DNA from: Callorhinus ursinus
Taxonomy: Eukaryota > Chordata > Mammalia > Carnivora > Otariidae
Direction of reading: 5' to 3'
DNA length: 64,000 bases
Assembly (NCBI RefSeq): GCF_003265705.1
Contig: NW_020313168.1
Span: 3,190,178 to 3,254,177 of the forward strand
The notes beneath the pieces are model-generated. The model saw nothing but the letters and a program-made list of their open reading frames with translations. It searched no databases and had not been told where the DNA came from. The translations under genes and the position numbers were made by a program. Positions 47,341-56,143 of the stretch are shown piece by piece. Within the stretch, counting starts at the first letter, position 1; each line of letters opens with the position of its first letter.

Positions 47341-47740
47341 NNNNNNNNNNNNNNNNNNNNNNNNNNNNNNNNNNNNNNNNNNNNNNNNNNNNNNNNNNNN
47401 NNNNNNNNNNNNNNNNNNNNNNNNNNNNNNNNNNNNNNNNNNNNNNNNNNNNNNNNNNNNNNNNNNNNNNNNNNNNNNNNNNNNNNNNNNNNNNNNNNNN
47501 NNNNNNNNNNNNNNNNNNNNNNNNNNNNNNNNNNNNNNNNNNNNNNNNNNNNNNNNNNNNNNNNNNNNNNNNNNNNNNNNNNNNNNNNNNNNNNNNNNNN
47601 NNNNNNNNNNNNNNNNNNNNNNNNNNNNNNNNNNNNNNNNNNNNNNNNNNNNNNNNNNNNNNNNNNNNNNNNNNNNNNNNNNNNNNNNNNNNNNNNNNNN
47701 NNNNNNNNNNNNNNNNNNNNNNNNNNNNNNNNNNNNNNNN
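47341..47740. other. Assembly gap, 400 N, in the RBFOX3 3' UTR
   Basis: This is a run of N flanked by A-rich sequence on both sides (AAACAAAAAAA before; A13 then CAAACAAAA after). The A-rich edges suggest that a long A-rich tract or a poly(A)-tailed retroelement stopped the assembly. True length is unknown. Confidence 0.99.
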
Positions 47741-48043
47741 AAAAAAAAAAAAACAAACAAAAAAAAAACCACACCTCACTTTATATATTCAGCATCAGCT
47801 CCTGAAGCTCCTGAAACGAGCCCCTTTTCTATTCCTGTTGTACAGCGCCCTGCCCGCCCGGCCCCTCCTGTCCAGAGCCCCCTGCTGCTCCGGACCCTTT
47901 TCTTGCGGCAGCTCCGCCCCCCGCCCCCCCCCCCCCGCCCCCCCCCCCCCCAGGACTGCAGCCAGGCCCCAGGCTTCCTTTCTTACCATTCTGTATGCTT
48001 CCAAGGTGTGACCATTCAAATCAACAGTATTATTAAGATTATT

Positions 48044-48049
48044 AATAAA
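48044..48049 (+). terminator. RBFOX3: Poly(A) signal AATAAA of RBFOX3
   Basis: The sequence is ATTAATAAAGATTTC, followed within 20-40 bases by a T-rich stretch (CAACTCTTTTTGATCTGG). I saw no other AATAAA or ATTAAA on this strand between the stop codon and here outside the gap. Confidence 0.75.
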
Positions 48050-48065
48050 GATTTCTTTCTTCAAA

Positions 48066-48817
48066 CCAGGACAACTCTTTTTGATCTGGCAGCCCCTGGG
48101 GCCCTGAGGGTGGAGGGCGGGGTGCAGCACCGGGCACCTGCCAGGGTGGGCCCAGGACCCACAGCCTGTCCCAGGATCCAGCCGGCCTTCTGCGGGGTGC
48201 CCACTGGGGAGTCTGAAGACCCTTCTGGGCAAGAGATGCCAGCCCCAATCCTCCAGACTCCTTTCCCCACCCCGACCGAAAACAAGCCAAACAAGCCACC
48301 TCTCGCCCTGCCCCGCGCGGCACTAAGGCTTGTGAAGCTCACAGCGGCTTCCAGGGTGGACAACCGCCCTGGCCCCTTCCCAGCTGAGCAGCGGCTACTG
48401 CACACAGATGCCCGCCAGGCCTCACGTCGTTGTGCTGCCCAGCAGCTATGGCCTGCCGGGTGCAGGCAGGAGAGGGGACAGGGCTGGGGACGTCCCAGAG
48501 AGGGCCCTCAGATCCCAGCCACGCCCGGGCACTGACCCTGTGATGTGGGTCGGGCGGAGCCCTGGTTCCTTGCGGGAGTGGGGGGGCTGCTTCAAGGTAA
48601 GCCCACGGGCGCGGGTCCCCATCCCTGCAAGGCTGCGGTGGCGGGCAGCTGCCCCGCCACCAGCCCCTCGGAGGAGGGAGCGGAACTGGGAAGGAAAGCC
48701 AAAGTCAAGCCAAGAGACTCAAAGCCCTGGGCTTGAGGGGCTGGGCCGGGACCACGTTCACAGCCCGTCCACAACGCCGCTCACCAACTCAAGCTCTTCA
48801 TGTTTCACGTCACCTCA
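48066..48817. other. Intergenic strip between RBFOX3 and ENGASE
   Basis: About 0.75 kb separates the RBFOX3 poly(A) signal from the distal ENGASE candidate signal. It is GC-rich, with no gene or named repeat seen. Long open frames on both strands here are unsupported. Confidence 0.6.
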
Positions 48818-48823
48818 TTTATT
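48818..48823 (-). terminator. ENGASE: Candidate distal poly(A) signal of ENGASE
   Basis: The + strand reads TTTATT, so the - strand carries AATAAA. On the - strand it is followed by GT-rich sequence (TTGAGTTGGTGAG, then GTTGTGG) within about 30-60 bases, a proper downstream element. If used, the ENGASE 3' UTR is about 2.05 kb. Confidence 0.5.
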
Positions 48824-49620
48824 TCAGAGCGATTACACCCACCAGAGGGGCGCAAGCTTAAATGCCAACATACTCATTTTCCTGCCCACGAGCCTCTACT
48901 CTCCGTGGGACGGGGACGGTGCTCTCGGGGAGCTGGGGGTGGGTGGCCCCGCCGCATGCCATGCTCTGCTGAGCCCCTCACCTCTCATCGCCTGTTCACC
49001 AGACTGTAAGAAAGTAATTGCCACTTACAAATGTTTCCCTCCTTCTCGACATAAACTGGGGGCACAGACACTTAAAGCCAACAGGCTTCGAGACTGGAGA
49101 GCAGCCCACTCCAGGGCACCCTGCCCCGCCCGACTCCCGCCTCTGGGGGCACAGGGAGCAAGGCCAGATCCCCGGGTACAAAACAGAGGAGGCTCAAAGC
49201 AAACCAACGGTCCAAACCGAGAACACGATGATGGAACAGCTCCAAGCGGCAGCGACTCCGGTGCCCCCCCCACCCCAGCCTACTGAGCCGTCCGGGTTCA
49301 CGGGGACCGTCGGGGGTGCCGGGTGCTGCGCTTCCCAGCTAGGCAGCAGAGGCGTCCTCCTCTCCTGCTTAAGCTACCCCCCTCTGCTGGGCAGAAGCAT
49401 CCCCCACTGGGGAGCCAGCTGGCTAGGCCACGTGCCGGACACGGAGAGTAAAATGTCCCTCTGTCCCCCTGGGAAAGAGCCACTCGGGCCAGGGGGAGGG
49501 AGATGGAGGCAGCCCTGGAGGGACACGCCCCTTGCTGTCCTGCGGGCCGGGTTTTCCCAGGCCACCTGACTGCGCTCTGATTCCCGAATTCTGGACAGCC
49601 AGCCAGAGGTGGTGTGGCTG

Positions 49621-49639
49621 CACTGCCACCTGGTGGCCT
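49621..49639 (-). promoter_or_regulatory. CTCF-like motif 3 beyond the ENGASE stop
   Basis: CACTGCCACCTGGTGGCCT fits 18 of 19 positions, in the same orientation as motifs 1 and 2. Confidence 0.55.
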
Positions 49640-50860
49640 CTCCCCTCCCTACAGCGTACCACCAAGTCCGTGGCCGGGGCTTGCACCCGAGGCCATAGGT
49701 GGGACCCCCAGCTGGGAGTGTCTTGGCCCTTGGCACCACTCCACATCACCTAGCACAGGTGGAGGGCAGAGAAATGGGCAAGTGGCCCCCATCGATGGCC
49801 CTACGAGACCCGGGGGTAAGAGACCCCCCAGAACGAGGGACACGGCTCAGGCCCAGGAAAGGAGCTGGGCAACACGGCAGACACCCAAGGCTGCGGGGTG
49901 CAGAGAGCCCACCCCCAGGAGGCCAGCACGGTGGCCCAGGGGTCAACAGGGGAGCTGTGTGGCGGGAGGAGCCGTCTCCGGTTCACTCACCCCCTCCCCT
50001 CCTCCCTGCGCAGAGCCTCCGGCCAGCCTCGGCACAGGCAGAGGGAAGGAAGGTGCTAGACAACAGAGAGGAAGGAGGCCCAATGGGGAGGGTCCTCAGA
50101 GCACCCCCGCCCCGGGAGAGGCTGAGGCGGGAGGCCGCGAAGGAACGCCGGCCAGGGCTCCCGCGGCAGGGCTGGGCCAGGCTGCAGCCGGGGGCCTCCC
50201 GGGGCCCTGGCCGGCTTCCTGCCCCGCAAGCCCGGGTAGCCCCGCTCAGCAGGCAGAGGCAGAGGCTCACAGTCTGGCTCCACGCAAGCCTCTCCAGTAC
50301 CGACAGCCCAGAAGAGACCCAGCAGGGCACGGGGCCGACGGGAAGGCTCCACAGACGGGCCCTGCTTGCGGGACAGAAGACTGGAACAGAGCCACGAACG
50401 GGAAGGGCTGTACTAGGGCGGCCCGCCTGGCCTGGGGGGAGGTGCACCCTGGCTCCCAGCCCCCTGCAGCCCCCCACCACCCTCTGCCCTCAGCCTGGGA
50501 ATCGCCCCCTGGGCCTGCTCGGAGGCTTCCTGTCCCCTTTAAGCCTGTTGAGCATCAGCTTCTCTCGGCCTATTAGGGGCCTATTAGGAAACACCCTTCG
50601 TGGAGTTTATGGGACTAGCTTTCCCAAATCCTGTCACTCTTACCTGAGAATCTATACTCCGGACAGGGATTAGGCAGAACAGAGTTCATTAACCTCAGAA
50701 AATTATCAACCCAGCAAAGGGACTTCTTGGTTTTCCTGTTACCGGCCTCCACCACACAACAGCCCCAGCCCGTGGGCTCCTGGCGCCCATGGGCTTCCGC
50801 ACACCGCGTGGGGCCCCGGCGCAGAAGCAGCCTGAGCCTCGAGGCGGGGAGATGCCATGC

Positions 50861-50866
50861 TTTAAT
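50861..50866 (-). terminator. ENGASE: Candidate proximal poly(A) signal ATTAAA of ENGASE
   Basis: On the - strand, ATTAAA begins six bases after the TGA stop (+ strand TTTAAT). Cleavage 10-25 bases later would leave a 3' UTR of only about 20-40 bases. A GT-rich stretch (GGTGTGCGG) follows about 50 bases downstream. Confidence 0.5.
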
Positions 50867-50872
50867 GCTGGC

Positions 50873-51292
50873 TCAGGTGCGGGGCATGGAGTAGACCAGG
50901 GCCGCCCTGCCCCACTCGGCCTGCGGCACCAGAAACCCCTCCTTGGGGACGGGCTCCACCAGGAACTCCACATGCCCGTCCCCGCTGGGCCCCATGGCCG
51001 CCACCTGCAGCTCCGCTATCCGATACTGGTTGACAAAGGCCAGGCCCAGGAGCGTGGGCTTCTCTGGCCCCGGCGGCCCCCCGCCAGGAACGCCACCACC
51101 AGTCCCCATGCGGCAGCGGATCCGGAAGCATCGGACGGGAGAGAGGAGGTGGGACCAGTGCAGAGTGCAGCTGAGCCGCAGCGGGGCAGGGGGGCCCTCC
51201 TCCTCGGACGTGGCCCGCTGCCAGCGCACGCGGGACACAGTGACGGCCTGCACCCGGGGCAGAGGGGCGAGCAGGCTATTGGCGTCCACCAC
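50873..51292 (-). CDS. ENGASE: ENGASE exon 14, residues 592-730 and stop
   Basis: The exon begins VVDANSLLAPLPRVQAVTVS and ends FLVEPVPKEGFLVPQAEWGR, AALVYSMPRT, then TGA (- strand, 50875-50873). The acceptor on the - strand is TTCTTCTGCCAG. This is the C-terminal beta-rich domain. It carries a Gly/Pro-rich insert (about GTGGGVPGGGPPGPEK), a variable stretch in mammalian ENGASE. Confidence 0.95.
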   Translation of the reverse strand: MVDANSLLAPLPRVQAVTVSRVRWQRATSEEEGPPAPLRLSCTLHWSHLLSPVRCFRIRCRMGTGGGVPGGGPPGPEKPTLLGLAFVNQYRIAELQVAAMGPSGDGHVEFLVEPVPKEGFLVPQAEWGRAALVYSMPRT

Positions 51293-51918
51293 CTGGCAGA
51301 AGAAAGAAGGCTCGCCACGGTCCCAGAGCCCACAGGAGGCCCGGGGTGCCTGCCCCCGCACAGTCCCGCTCCCCAGCACCCCCACCCCACTGGCCCTCTG
51401 AGCAGAGGGAACACTCTGCCCCCCCCCCCCCCCGTGCCCAGATGCCTCACCTGGATCTCCCCGAGACGGCAGACAAAGCTCGCCTCCTCTGGGCTGCCAG
51501 GAGCCCGCGCGAAGCTAACGAAGAGGTCTTGCAGGAGGCAGCCCCGCAGGCTCACCTCGTAGCAGCTACAGGGAAGGCAACGAGGGCCAGTCACAAGGAG
51601 CCCACCTCCGCTCGGCACCTTCGAGGCTGGCTGCTCAGAGGCCCCAAGCCGTGACTGGAAAGGAGGTCCACCCCAAAGTGGACCCTGTGGCTGGTGGGAA
51701 ACCCCGGACCTAAGACATGGCCATGACCGCTGCCAGCAGCCTCCTGGGTTTGTGCCCCCCGCCCCCTGGGGCTGCCTGAATCCTAGGGGGGTCGGCCAGG
51801 GCCCCTCCAATCCCTCCAGTTCTGGGGCTTCTCACCCAAGACCCCTCACTCAAGCCCCCGCCCCTCCACGTGGCCATCCCCTGCTGGAGACCCCCCCCCC
51901 AGGAGAAAAGGCACTCAC
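51293..51918 (-). other. ENGASE: ENGASE introns 13 and 12 (around exon 13)
   Basis: Apart from exon 13, this stretch is short intronic sequence with a run of 13 C at about 51421-51433. Nothing else was recognised. Confidence 0.85.
51451..51565 (-). CDS. ENGASE: ENGASE exon 13, residues 553-591
   Basis: The exon encodes CYEVSLRGCLLQDLFVSFAR and APGSPEEASFVCRLGEIQ. The - strand acceptor is TTCCCTGTAG and the donor is GTGAGG. The length of 115 nt completes the split Arg codon left by exon 12. Confidence 0.95.
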
Positions 51919-52027
51919 CGCTGGACCCAGCCCCCCGGGAGCTGCTGGCCACAGCGGTCCACCCATCTGGCCAGCTTGGTGGGGGGCACCCGGAGGGGTC
52001 GAGGACTGTGCCTGGAGCTTGTTCCTG
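51919..52027 (-). CDS. ENGASE: ENGASE exon 12, residues 517-553
   Basis: The exon encodes AGTSSRHSPRPLRVPPTKLA and RWVDRCGQQLPGGWVQ. The - strand acceptor is a tandem CAGCAG. The upstream AG gives N-A-G-T-S-S, aligned with the human NAETSS; the downstream AG (exon start 52024) drops one residue. The donor is GTGAGT. Confidence 0.93.
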
Positions 52028-52546
52028 CTGGGGGAGGAGACCCGGGACTTGAGAATGCAGACAGTCCAAAGGAAACCACACAGGGAGGTGTCCACTGAAC
52101 GGGGTGTGGGGGGGGGGGGGGGGGGGAAGCCCCAAAGGCCATTAGACTCCCTGCTGCGCCAGGCACTCATGGCCTGGCCACACAGGCTGAGGCCTTGCGG
52201 TGGTGTCGGGGGCAGGGAGAACAGGCAGAGAGCCCCCCAGGCCCCCACAGATGTCCCCCTCTCAATGCCATGGCTGGCAGGTGGCATTTCCCCAAGTCTC
52301 TGCGGCACGGGGACCCGGTCCCCACAGCACACCGTGCTGCCCGGTGGGGGCTGAGGGCCAGAGGCTTCAGCTGGCGGGTGGGTCTCGCTGTCCGGGCCTG
52401 GCCCACAGCAGCACAGAGGATAGCACCTGTCCTCTGCCCCCGCCGCCAGCTCCCCCCGAGCCCGGTGCACTTTCTAGACTCCTCTTCCCTAGGGCGTCCC
52501 CAGCAACAGAGGGCACCTGCAGGAGGCCAGAGCCCTACCCCCTCAC
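52028..52546 (-). other. ENGASE: ENGASE intron 11
   Basis: This 0.5-kb intron contains a G-run of about 16 bases (52110-52126). No repeat family or coding sequence was recognised. Confidence 0.85.
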
Positions 52547-52695
52547 CATTCAGTGTCCGGATGCCACCAACGTGGCAGCTGCCCGGGTCCTCTGTGGTAA
52601 GCTCCAACGCCACCTCGACACCCGAAGGCCCTTCTAGCTTATATACCAAGGACAGGAAAATTTTGGGAGGCACAGGGACCTGCAGAGAGAATAAC
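52547..52695 (-). CDS. ENGASE: ENGASE exon 11, residues 467-517
   Basis: The exon encodes LFSLQVPVPPKIFLSLVYKL, EGPSGVEVALELTTEDPGSC and HVGGIRTLN. The - strand acceptor is CTCCTCCGGCAG and the donor is GTGAGG. It belongs to the beta-sandwich region after the catalytic barrel. Confidence 0.95.
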
Positions 52696-52852
52696 CTGCC
52701 GGAGGAGGGCCTGGGATGAGCGGCCACACAGGAGCTGCTGAGAAGCCCCGCGGGCTCCGGGTCATACCCGCCAAGCTCGCCCACCAGGAACAGGGCGTCC
52801 GGCAGCACGGGGCTGGGGGGGACCCTCCCATGACTGAAAAGTCTCGGTCGGG

Positions 52853-53073
52853 AAATTCTACAGGACTCCACTTATAAGAGGTATCAGAAGTCGTTGGACC
52901 CACTGAAACAGCGGAGTGTGGTGGCTGGGGGGGGGGTGGGAGCTGTTCTCTGGGACAGGGGAGAACATTCTGGAAACCGGTGGCACAATGACGGGCAGAT
53001 AGTTAACGCTACTGTACCACACGCTCGAAAATGCTGAAGACGGTAAACTGTAGGTTATGTGCTTTTCACCAGA
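52853..53073 (+). mobile_element. Ancient LINE-1 3' end in ENGASE intron 10
   Basis: TCCACTTATAAGAGGTATCA, a G-rich middle, GTTAACGCTACTGTACCACA and GGTAAACTGTAGGTTATGTG occur in the order seen at old L1 3' ends. It is heavily diverged and lies antisense to ENGASE. Confidence 0.6.
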
Positions 53074-53188
53074 ACCCCCTTGGCTCTGTGCTCCGTCCTC
53101 CCGGCCGCTGCTGCCCGCCTGTGAGGGATGGACGGGCCAAGGGGGAAGCGGACGATCCCACAGATAGCTCCCCCACTCATCCCCCTAC

Positions 53189-53379
53189 CTCACGGCCACA
53201 TGTCCGACGTCGGGCGGAATCAGCCCGCGGACAAGCAGGGAGCTGCCCCCGTTCCAGGCGTCCACCAGGCAGCAGTGCGTCTTCACCCAGCCCCGCCCGG
53301 CCCCTTCCAAACTGTGCTCTGCAAACAGGGGCTGGATTTCCTGGGCGCTTGGGTGGTACCAGGGACCCACCACCTCCTC
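53189..53379 (-). CDS. ENGASE: ENGASE exon 10, residues 404-467
   Basis: The exon encodes EEVVGPWYHPSAQEIQPLFA and, further on, THCCLVDAWNGGSSLLVRG and IPPDVGHVAVR. The DAW-GGSSL segment is a conserved GH85 landmark following the barrel. The - strand acceptor is TCGTCCTCCAG and the donor is GTAGGG. Confidence 0.95.
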
Positions 53380-53549
53380 CTGGAGGACGAGACCACACGA
53401 GGGAGGGCTGGGGAGCGCCGGGGGCCGGGGAGCAGTGCAGCCTCCACCCCTCCCACACCCAACCCCCCGCCTCTCCCAGGTGAGACCAAAGAGCGAGAGG
53501 GAGCGCCGCGCGTGTGCCGTGACGCGGCCCCCCCGGGAAGCCCACGCAC

Positions 53550-53658
53550 CTGGCCGTAGCACACTCTCCGCGTCCCCATGCCCAGGCAGAAAGAAGTGAC
53601 AAAGGGCAAAGAACAGATGCTGTGTGTGGGCAGGAAGTGTTCCAGCAAAGCCCAGAAC
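53550..53658 (-). CDS. ENGASE: ENGASE exon 9, residues 367-403
   Basis: The exon encodes FWALLEHFLPTHSICSLPFV and TSFCLGMGTRRVCYGQ. This is the last part of the GH85 barrel, with the conserved PF-TSF-x-G-x-G stretch. The - strand acceptor is CCCCGCAG and the donor is GTGCGT. Confidence 0.96.
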
Positions 53659-54014
53659 CTGCGGGGAAAGGGGCAGGGGGATCCCGAACTCACACTTTGC
53701 AACTCAAGGCCCCTGCATCCCTCCCAGAGTGAGCGCAGCTACCCCACTGAGTGTGTGGGAGATGCAGGTCTGCGGGGGTGGTCCCCCGGGGTCCCCAACC
53801 TCTGCCCTTCCCGTTTAACAGGTCGCTGGGGCCCTCCCACCTGGAGGCAGCCAAGATGGCTGGCTTCTCTCAAGCTGAGCCCCTCATCCCCGCCCCACGT
53901 GCCCTGGAAAGGTCCGCGGAGAGCAAGGCCTGAACTACCTCGGGAAACCAGAGAAATTGCCAGAGCCCCCATCCGGCCAACACCAAGCCCCTGCCTGGAA
54001 CGGGCAGGACTCAC

Positions 54015-54118
54015 TTGTCCTGGTTCTGGAAGAAATCCTTCTTCTCCAAACACTCGTACACCCAGCCAGGGGCAAAGAGGGCCGCCGAGAATCCGTGCTT
54101 CCGGATCAACTCCAGCGA
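54015..54118 (-). CDS. ENGASE: ENGASE exon 8, residues 333-367
   Basis: The exon encodes SLELIRKHGFSAALFAPGWV and YECLEKKDFFQNQD. The APGW-YE motif lines the substrate pocket in GH85 enzymes. The - strand acceptor is GTCTCCCCAG and the donor is GTGAGT. Confidence 0.96.
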
Positions 54119-54894
54119 CTGGGGAGACAGTGGTCAGGGGGGAACGCAGAGCCTGGCTGCCGCGGCCTCCCTCCCAGCTCCGAGGGCGGCTTCAACCCCA
54201 GTAGCCCCTCAGCACGTAGCCGTGGGAAGCAAGGCTGTGAGCGGGCCGGGGGCTTGGGGGGGCGGGGCTCACAGCCTGCACGGGCCTCTCCCTCGCTGTA
54301 CCTCTCATCACGTTATCAGACTCACAGCGGGTGGAGAGAATCTTCAGTTATTAGATTAATTTATTCACTTAGAGCTTAATTAATGAGCAAGAGCATCCCC
54401 GTGGCACTGGGGAAGGGGCAGGGCTGACGGCCCAGGAGACGAGCGGACTCCCTACTTATCCTGCACCAGATGCATCAGCGCCGGCAAGCCCCTGTCTCTC
54501 CTCACGGCCGACGTGACTTGCCTTGCCTTGCCAGAAAAAATCTCACTCACTATTAAACCAGCAATTCCCCAAACTGGCTGTTTTACCAGGTCCTTAGCCC
54601 TGAGCGGCCTGGGAACAGATGCACTGCCAGAGCTCCCCAAGCCCACCCGATGCTTTAAACCGCCCACTCGGCACCCTTCAGCACCTGATTGCAGCAATGG
54701 GCTGGAAGTTAGGGTTTCAGGGCACAGCCCGGCCTTGGGGCATCACCCATGTGTCTCGGGCCTCAACTTCCCCACTCTGAGAAGAATGTTGCCTCTCTTT
54801 CCCTTGAGTGCAGATGGGAATGGAAGGTCCATGAGAAAACCAAGCCACGGAAGGCACGCAGGCCACCGCCCCCAGCTCCCGGCCTGCCGCCCAC
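54119..54894 (-). other. ENGASE: ENGASE intron 7 with AT-rich motif cluster
   Basis: An AT-rich island at about 54335-54390 contains TTAATTAA (54376-54383) followed by TGAG, unlike the GC-rich surroundings. No repeat was recognised. Confidence 0.8.
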
Positions 54895-55060
54895 CTTGTA
54901 CGTGTCGAACTGGCCTCCCACGACGTTGCCCCGGGCGAACACGTCCACTCCCACGTACACGTCGGCTCGGCGCTCCCCGGCCTGCCCCAGCATCCGCTCC
55001 AGGTGCTCCTCCCGCCAGTTATAGTTGGTGAAGAAGCCGTCACAGGAGTCGAAGAAGATC
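54895..55060 (-). CDS. ENGASE: ENGASE exon 7, residues 277-332
   Basis: The exon encodes IFFDSCDGFFTNYNWREEHL, ERMLGQAGERRADVYVGVDV and FARGNVVGGQFDTYK. The FFTNYNW and YVGVDVFARG motifs are strongly conserved GH85 barrel elements around the active site. The donor on the - strand is GTGGGC and the acceptor is CTCGCAG. Confidence 0.97.
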
Positions 55061-55317
55061 CTGCGAGGCAGCAAGGACAGGCCATGAGGCCCGGACGCAG
55101 GGGCCCGGGGGGCCGCCCGCCCTGGACGTCGTCCTCCTTCCCCTTGCGCCGCTCGCCTCCACCCTAACCCCCAGACGGGCTGCCTTCAGGACCAGACCGC
55201 AGCCTGCTCCGCACGGCAGGGGCCCAGCCGGCCCAGGACAGCGCGCCGGTCCTCCCCGCCGGTGGCCCGTGTCTCCGACCCTGCCCCCGCCCGCTCTGCC
55301 CAGAGGGCCACCCTCAC

Positions 55318-55466
55318 CGGTTGTGCTGGTTGAGTTCGTCCTGCCACGTGAGCTGCCCGCTCCTCACCACGCTGTCGTACCACAGCACCAAGCCCCCCGG
55401 CACCCGCTGATGGAGCTGCGCCGTCAGGTGGCGGAGGAAGTGGGGCATGTTCCCCACTGCAGCCAG
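55318..55466 (-). CDS. ENGASE: ENGASE exon 6, residues 228-277
   Basis: The exon encodes LAAVGNMPHFLRHLTAQLHQ, RVPGGLVLWYDSVVRSGQL and TWQDELNQHN. The LVLWYDSV strand follows the catalytic strand in the barrel. The - strand acceptor is CCCTCCCCAG and the donor is GTGAGG. Confidence 0.97.
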
Positions 55467-55665
55467 CTGGGGAGGGACAGAGCAGACCCTCGGTGAGGCC
55501 CAGCGACGTCTGCTGTCAGAAGAGCCCAGGGCAGGACAGACAGGAGGAAGCTTAACCTCCGAAGCAAACACAGACAACAAAAAAGCCACGGTCGCTGGAG
55601 TCCCCCAACCCCCCAGCCACCGAGGGGAGGGTCCAGCCAGATGTCTCCCACCATCCTTCCTTTCT

Positions 55666-55833
55666 TTTTTTCTTTAAAGATTTTATTTACTTTTGAGAAG
55701 AGAATCCCAAGCAGTCTCCCGGCTGAGCACAGAGCCCGACACAGGGCTCGATCCCGTGACCCTGAGACCATGACCTGAGCCGAAATCAAGAGTCGGATGC
55801 ATAACCGACTGAGCCTCCCAGAGGCCCCAACTG
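55666..55833 (-). mobile_element. CAN-SINE in ENGASE intron 5, antisense to the window
   Basis: The + strand shows the reversed tail (TTTAAAGATTTTATTTAC) followed by the tRNA-like body (GGGCTCGATCCCGTGACCC, CATGACCTGAGCCGAAATC). It is flanked by a 12-base target duplication with one mismatch, TCCTTC(C/G)TTTCT at 55654-55665 and 55834-55845. It lies in the same orientation as ENGASE. Confidence 0.93.
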
Positions 55834-56143
55834 TCCTTCGTTTCTGAAGCAGGAAGGACACGGGTACAACAATGAAGAAAAGACGAAACGCCATGAAAGG
55901 GGAGGGTGGTGCCCGGGGAAGGCGCACGAGCAGCCCAAGCAAAGCGGCCGGAGGAAAGGGGCCCCCTGAAGGAGCAGCAAGGCAAAGCTCAGCCAACCAA
56001 GGTTTCTGGACACGGTGCCGGAGAAGGTTCTGTCTCTCGGCGAAGTGACACAGGTGTCTGGGCCGGCTCTAACCGGCCACGGTGAGCCGAGGACAGTGCG
56101 TGGTGACTGGGCCGGGCAAGCACCAGGAGAAGGCTATGCTCAC

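Larger units (their letters stand above)
26423..48065 (+). other. RBFOX3: RBFOX3 gene, 3' part: coding exons and 3' UTR
   Basis: RBFOX3 (FOX-3, the NeuN antigen) is a nuclear and cytoplasmic RNA-binding protein of post-mitotic neurons. It regulates alternative splicing by binding (U)GCAUG with one RRM. Eleven coding exons join without a frame break: 26456-26677, 32858-32995, 34884-34937, 35768-35860, 37311-37371, 40579-40632, 40883-41015, 41622-41661, 42549-42610, 43771-43849 and 45469-45513. They give 326 residues. The order is a Pro/Gln/Tyr-rich N-terminus (1 to about 98), an RRM (about 99-175) with RNP2 LHVSNI (101-106) and RNP1 GFGFVTF (139-145), then a C-terminal domain rich in Ala, Tyr, Gly and Arg ending RFTPY. 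The exon sizes 54, 93, 61, 54, 133 and 40 match the RBFOX family pattern as I recall it. Residues specific to FOX-3, such as the N-terminus [14 protein letters not shown] and the end SLCRGGYSRFTPY, separate it from RBFOX1 and RBFOX2. Confidence 0.96.
45514..48065 (+). other. RBFOX3: RBFOX3 3' untranslated region
   Basis: The UTR runs from after the TAG to about 16-20 bases past the only clear AATAAA (48044-48049). It is about 2.5 kb including the 400-base gap. The sequence is GC-rich to about 47250 and then A-rich around the gap. GCATG occurs at about 46522, a possible self-binding site. The end point is inferred. Confidence 0.7.
48824..50872 (-). other. ENGASE: Probable ENGASE 3' UTR or downstream flank
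   Basis: This region lies between the ENGASE stop and the distal AATAAA on the - strand. It contains a CTCF-like motif at 49621-49639. Two overlapping + strand open frames of about 320 codons (49614-50673) lie antisense here. They have no recognisable domain and are judged chance frames. Whether the region is transcribed as UTR depends on which poly(A) signal is used. Confidence 0.5.

Noticed and set aside
47155..48535. Long open frames crossing the N gap
   Set aside because: They are open only because N cannot encode stops.
49614..50673. Two overlapping + strand open frames of about 320 codons
   Set aside because: They overlap each other in different frames, contain no recognisable domain, are Pro/Arg/Gly-rich as expected from GC-rich DNA, and lie antisense to the ENGASE 3' flank.
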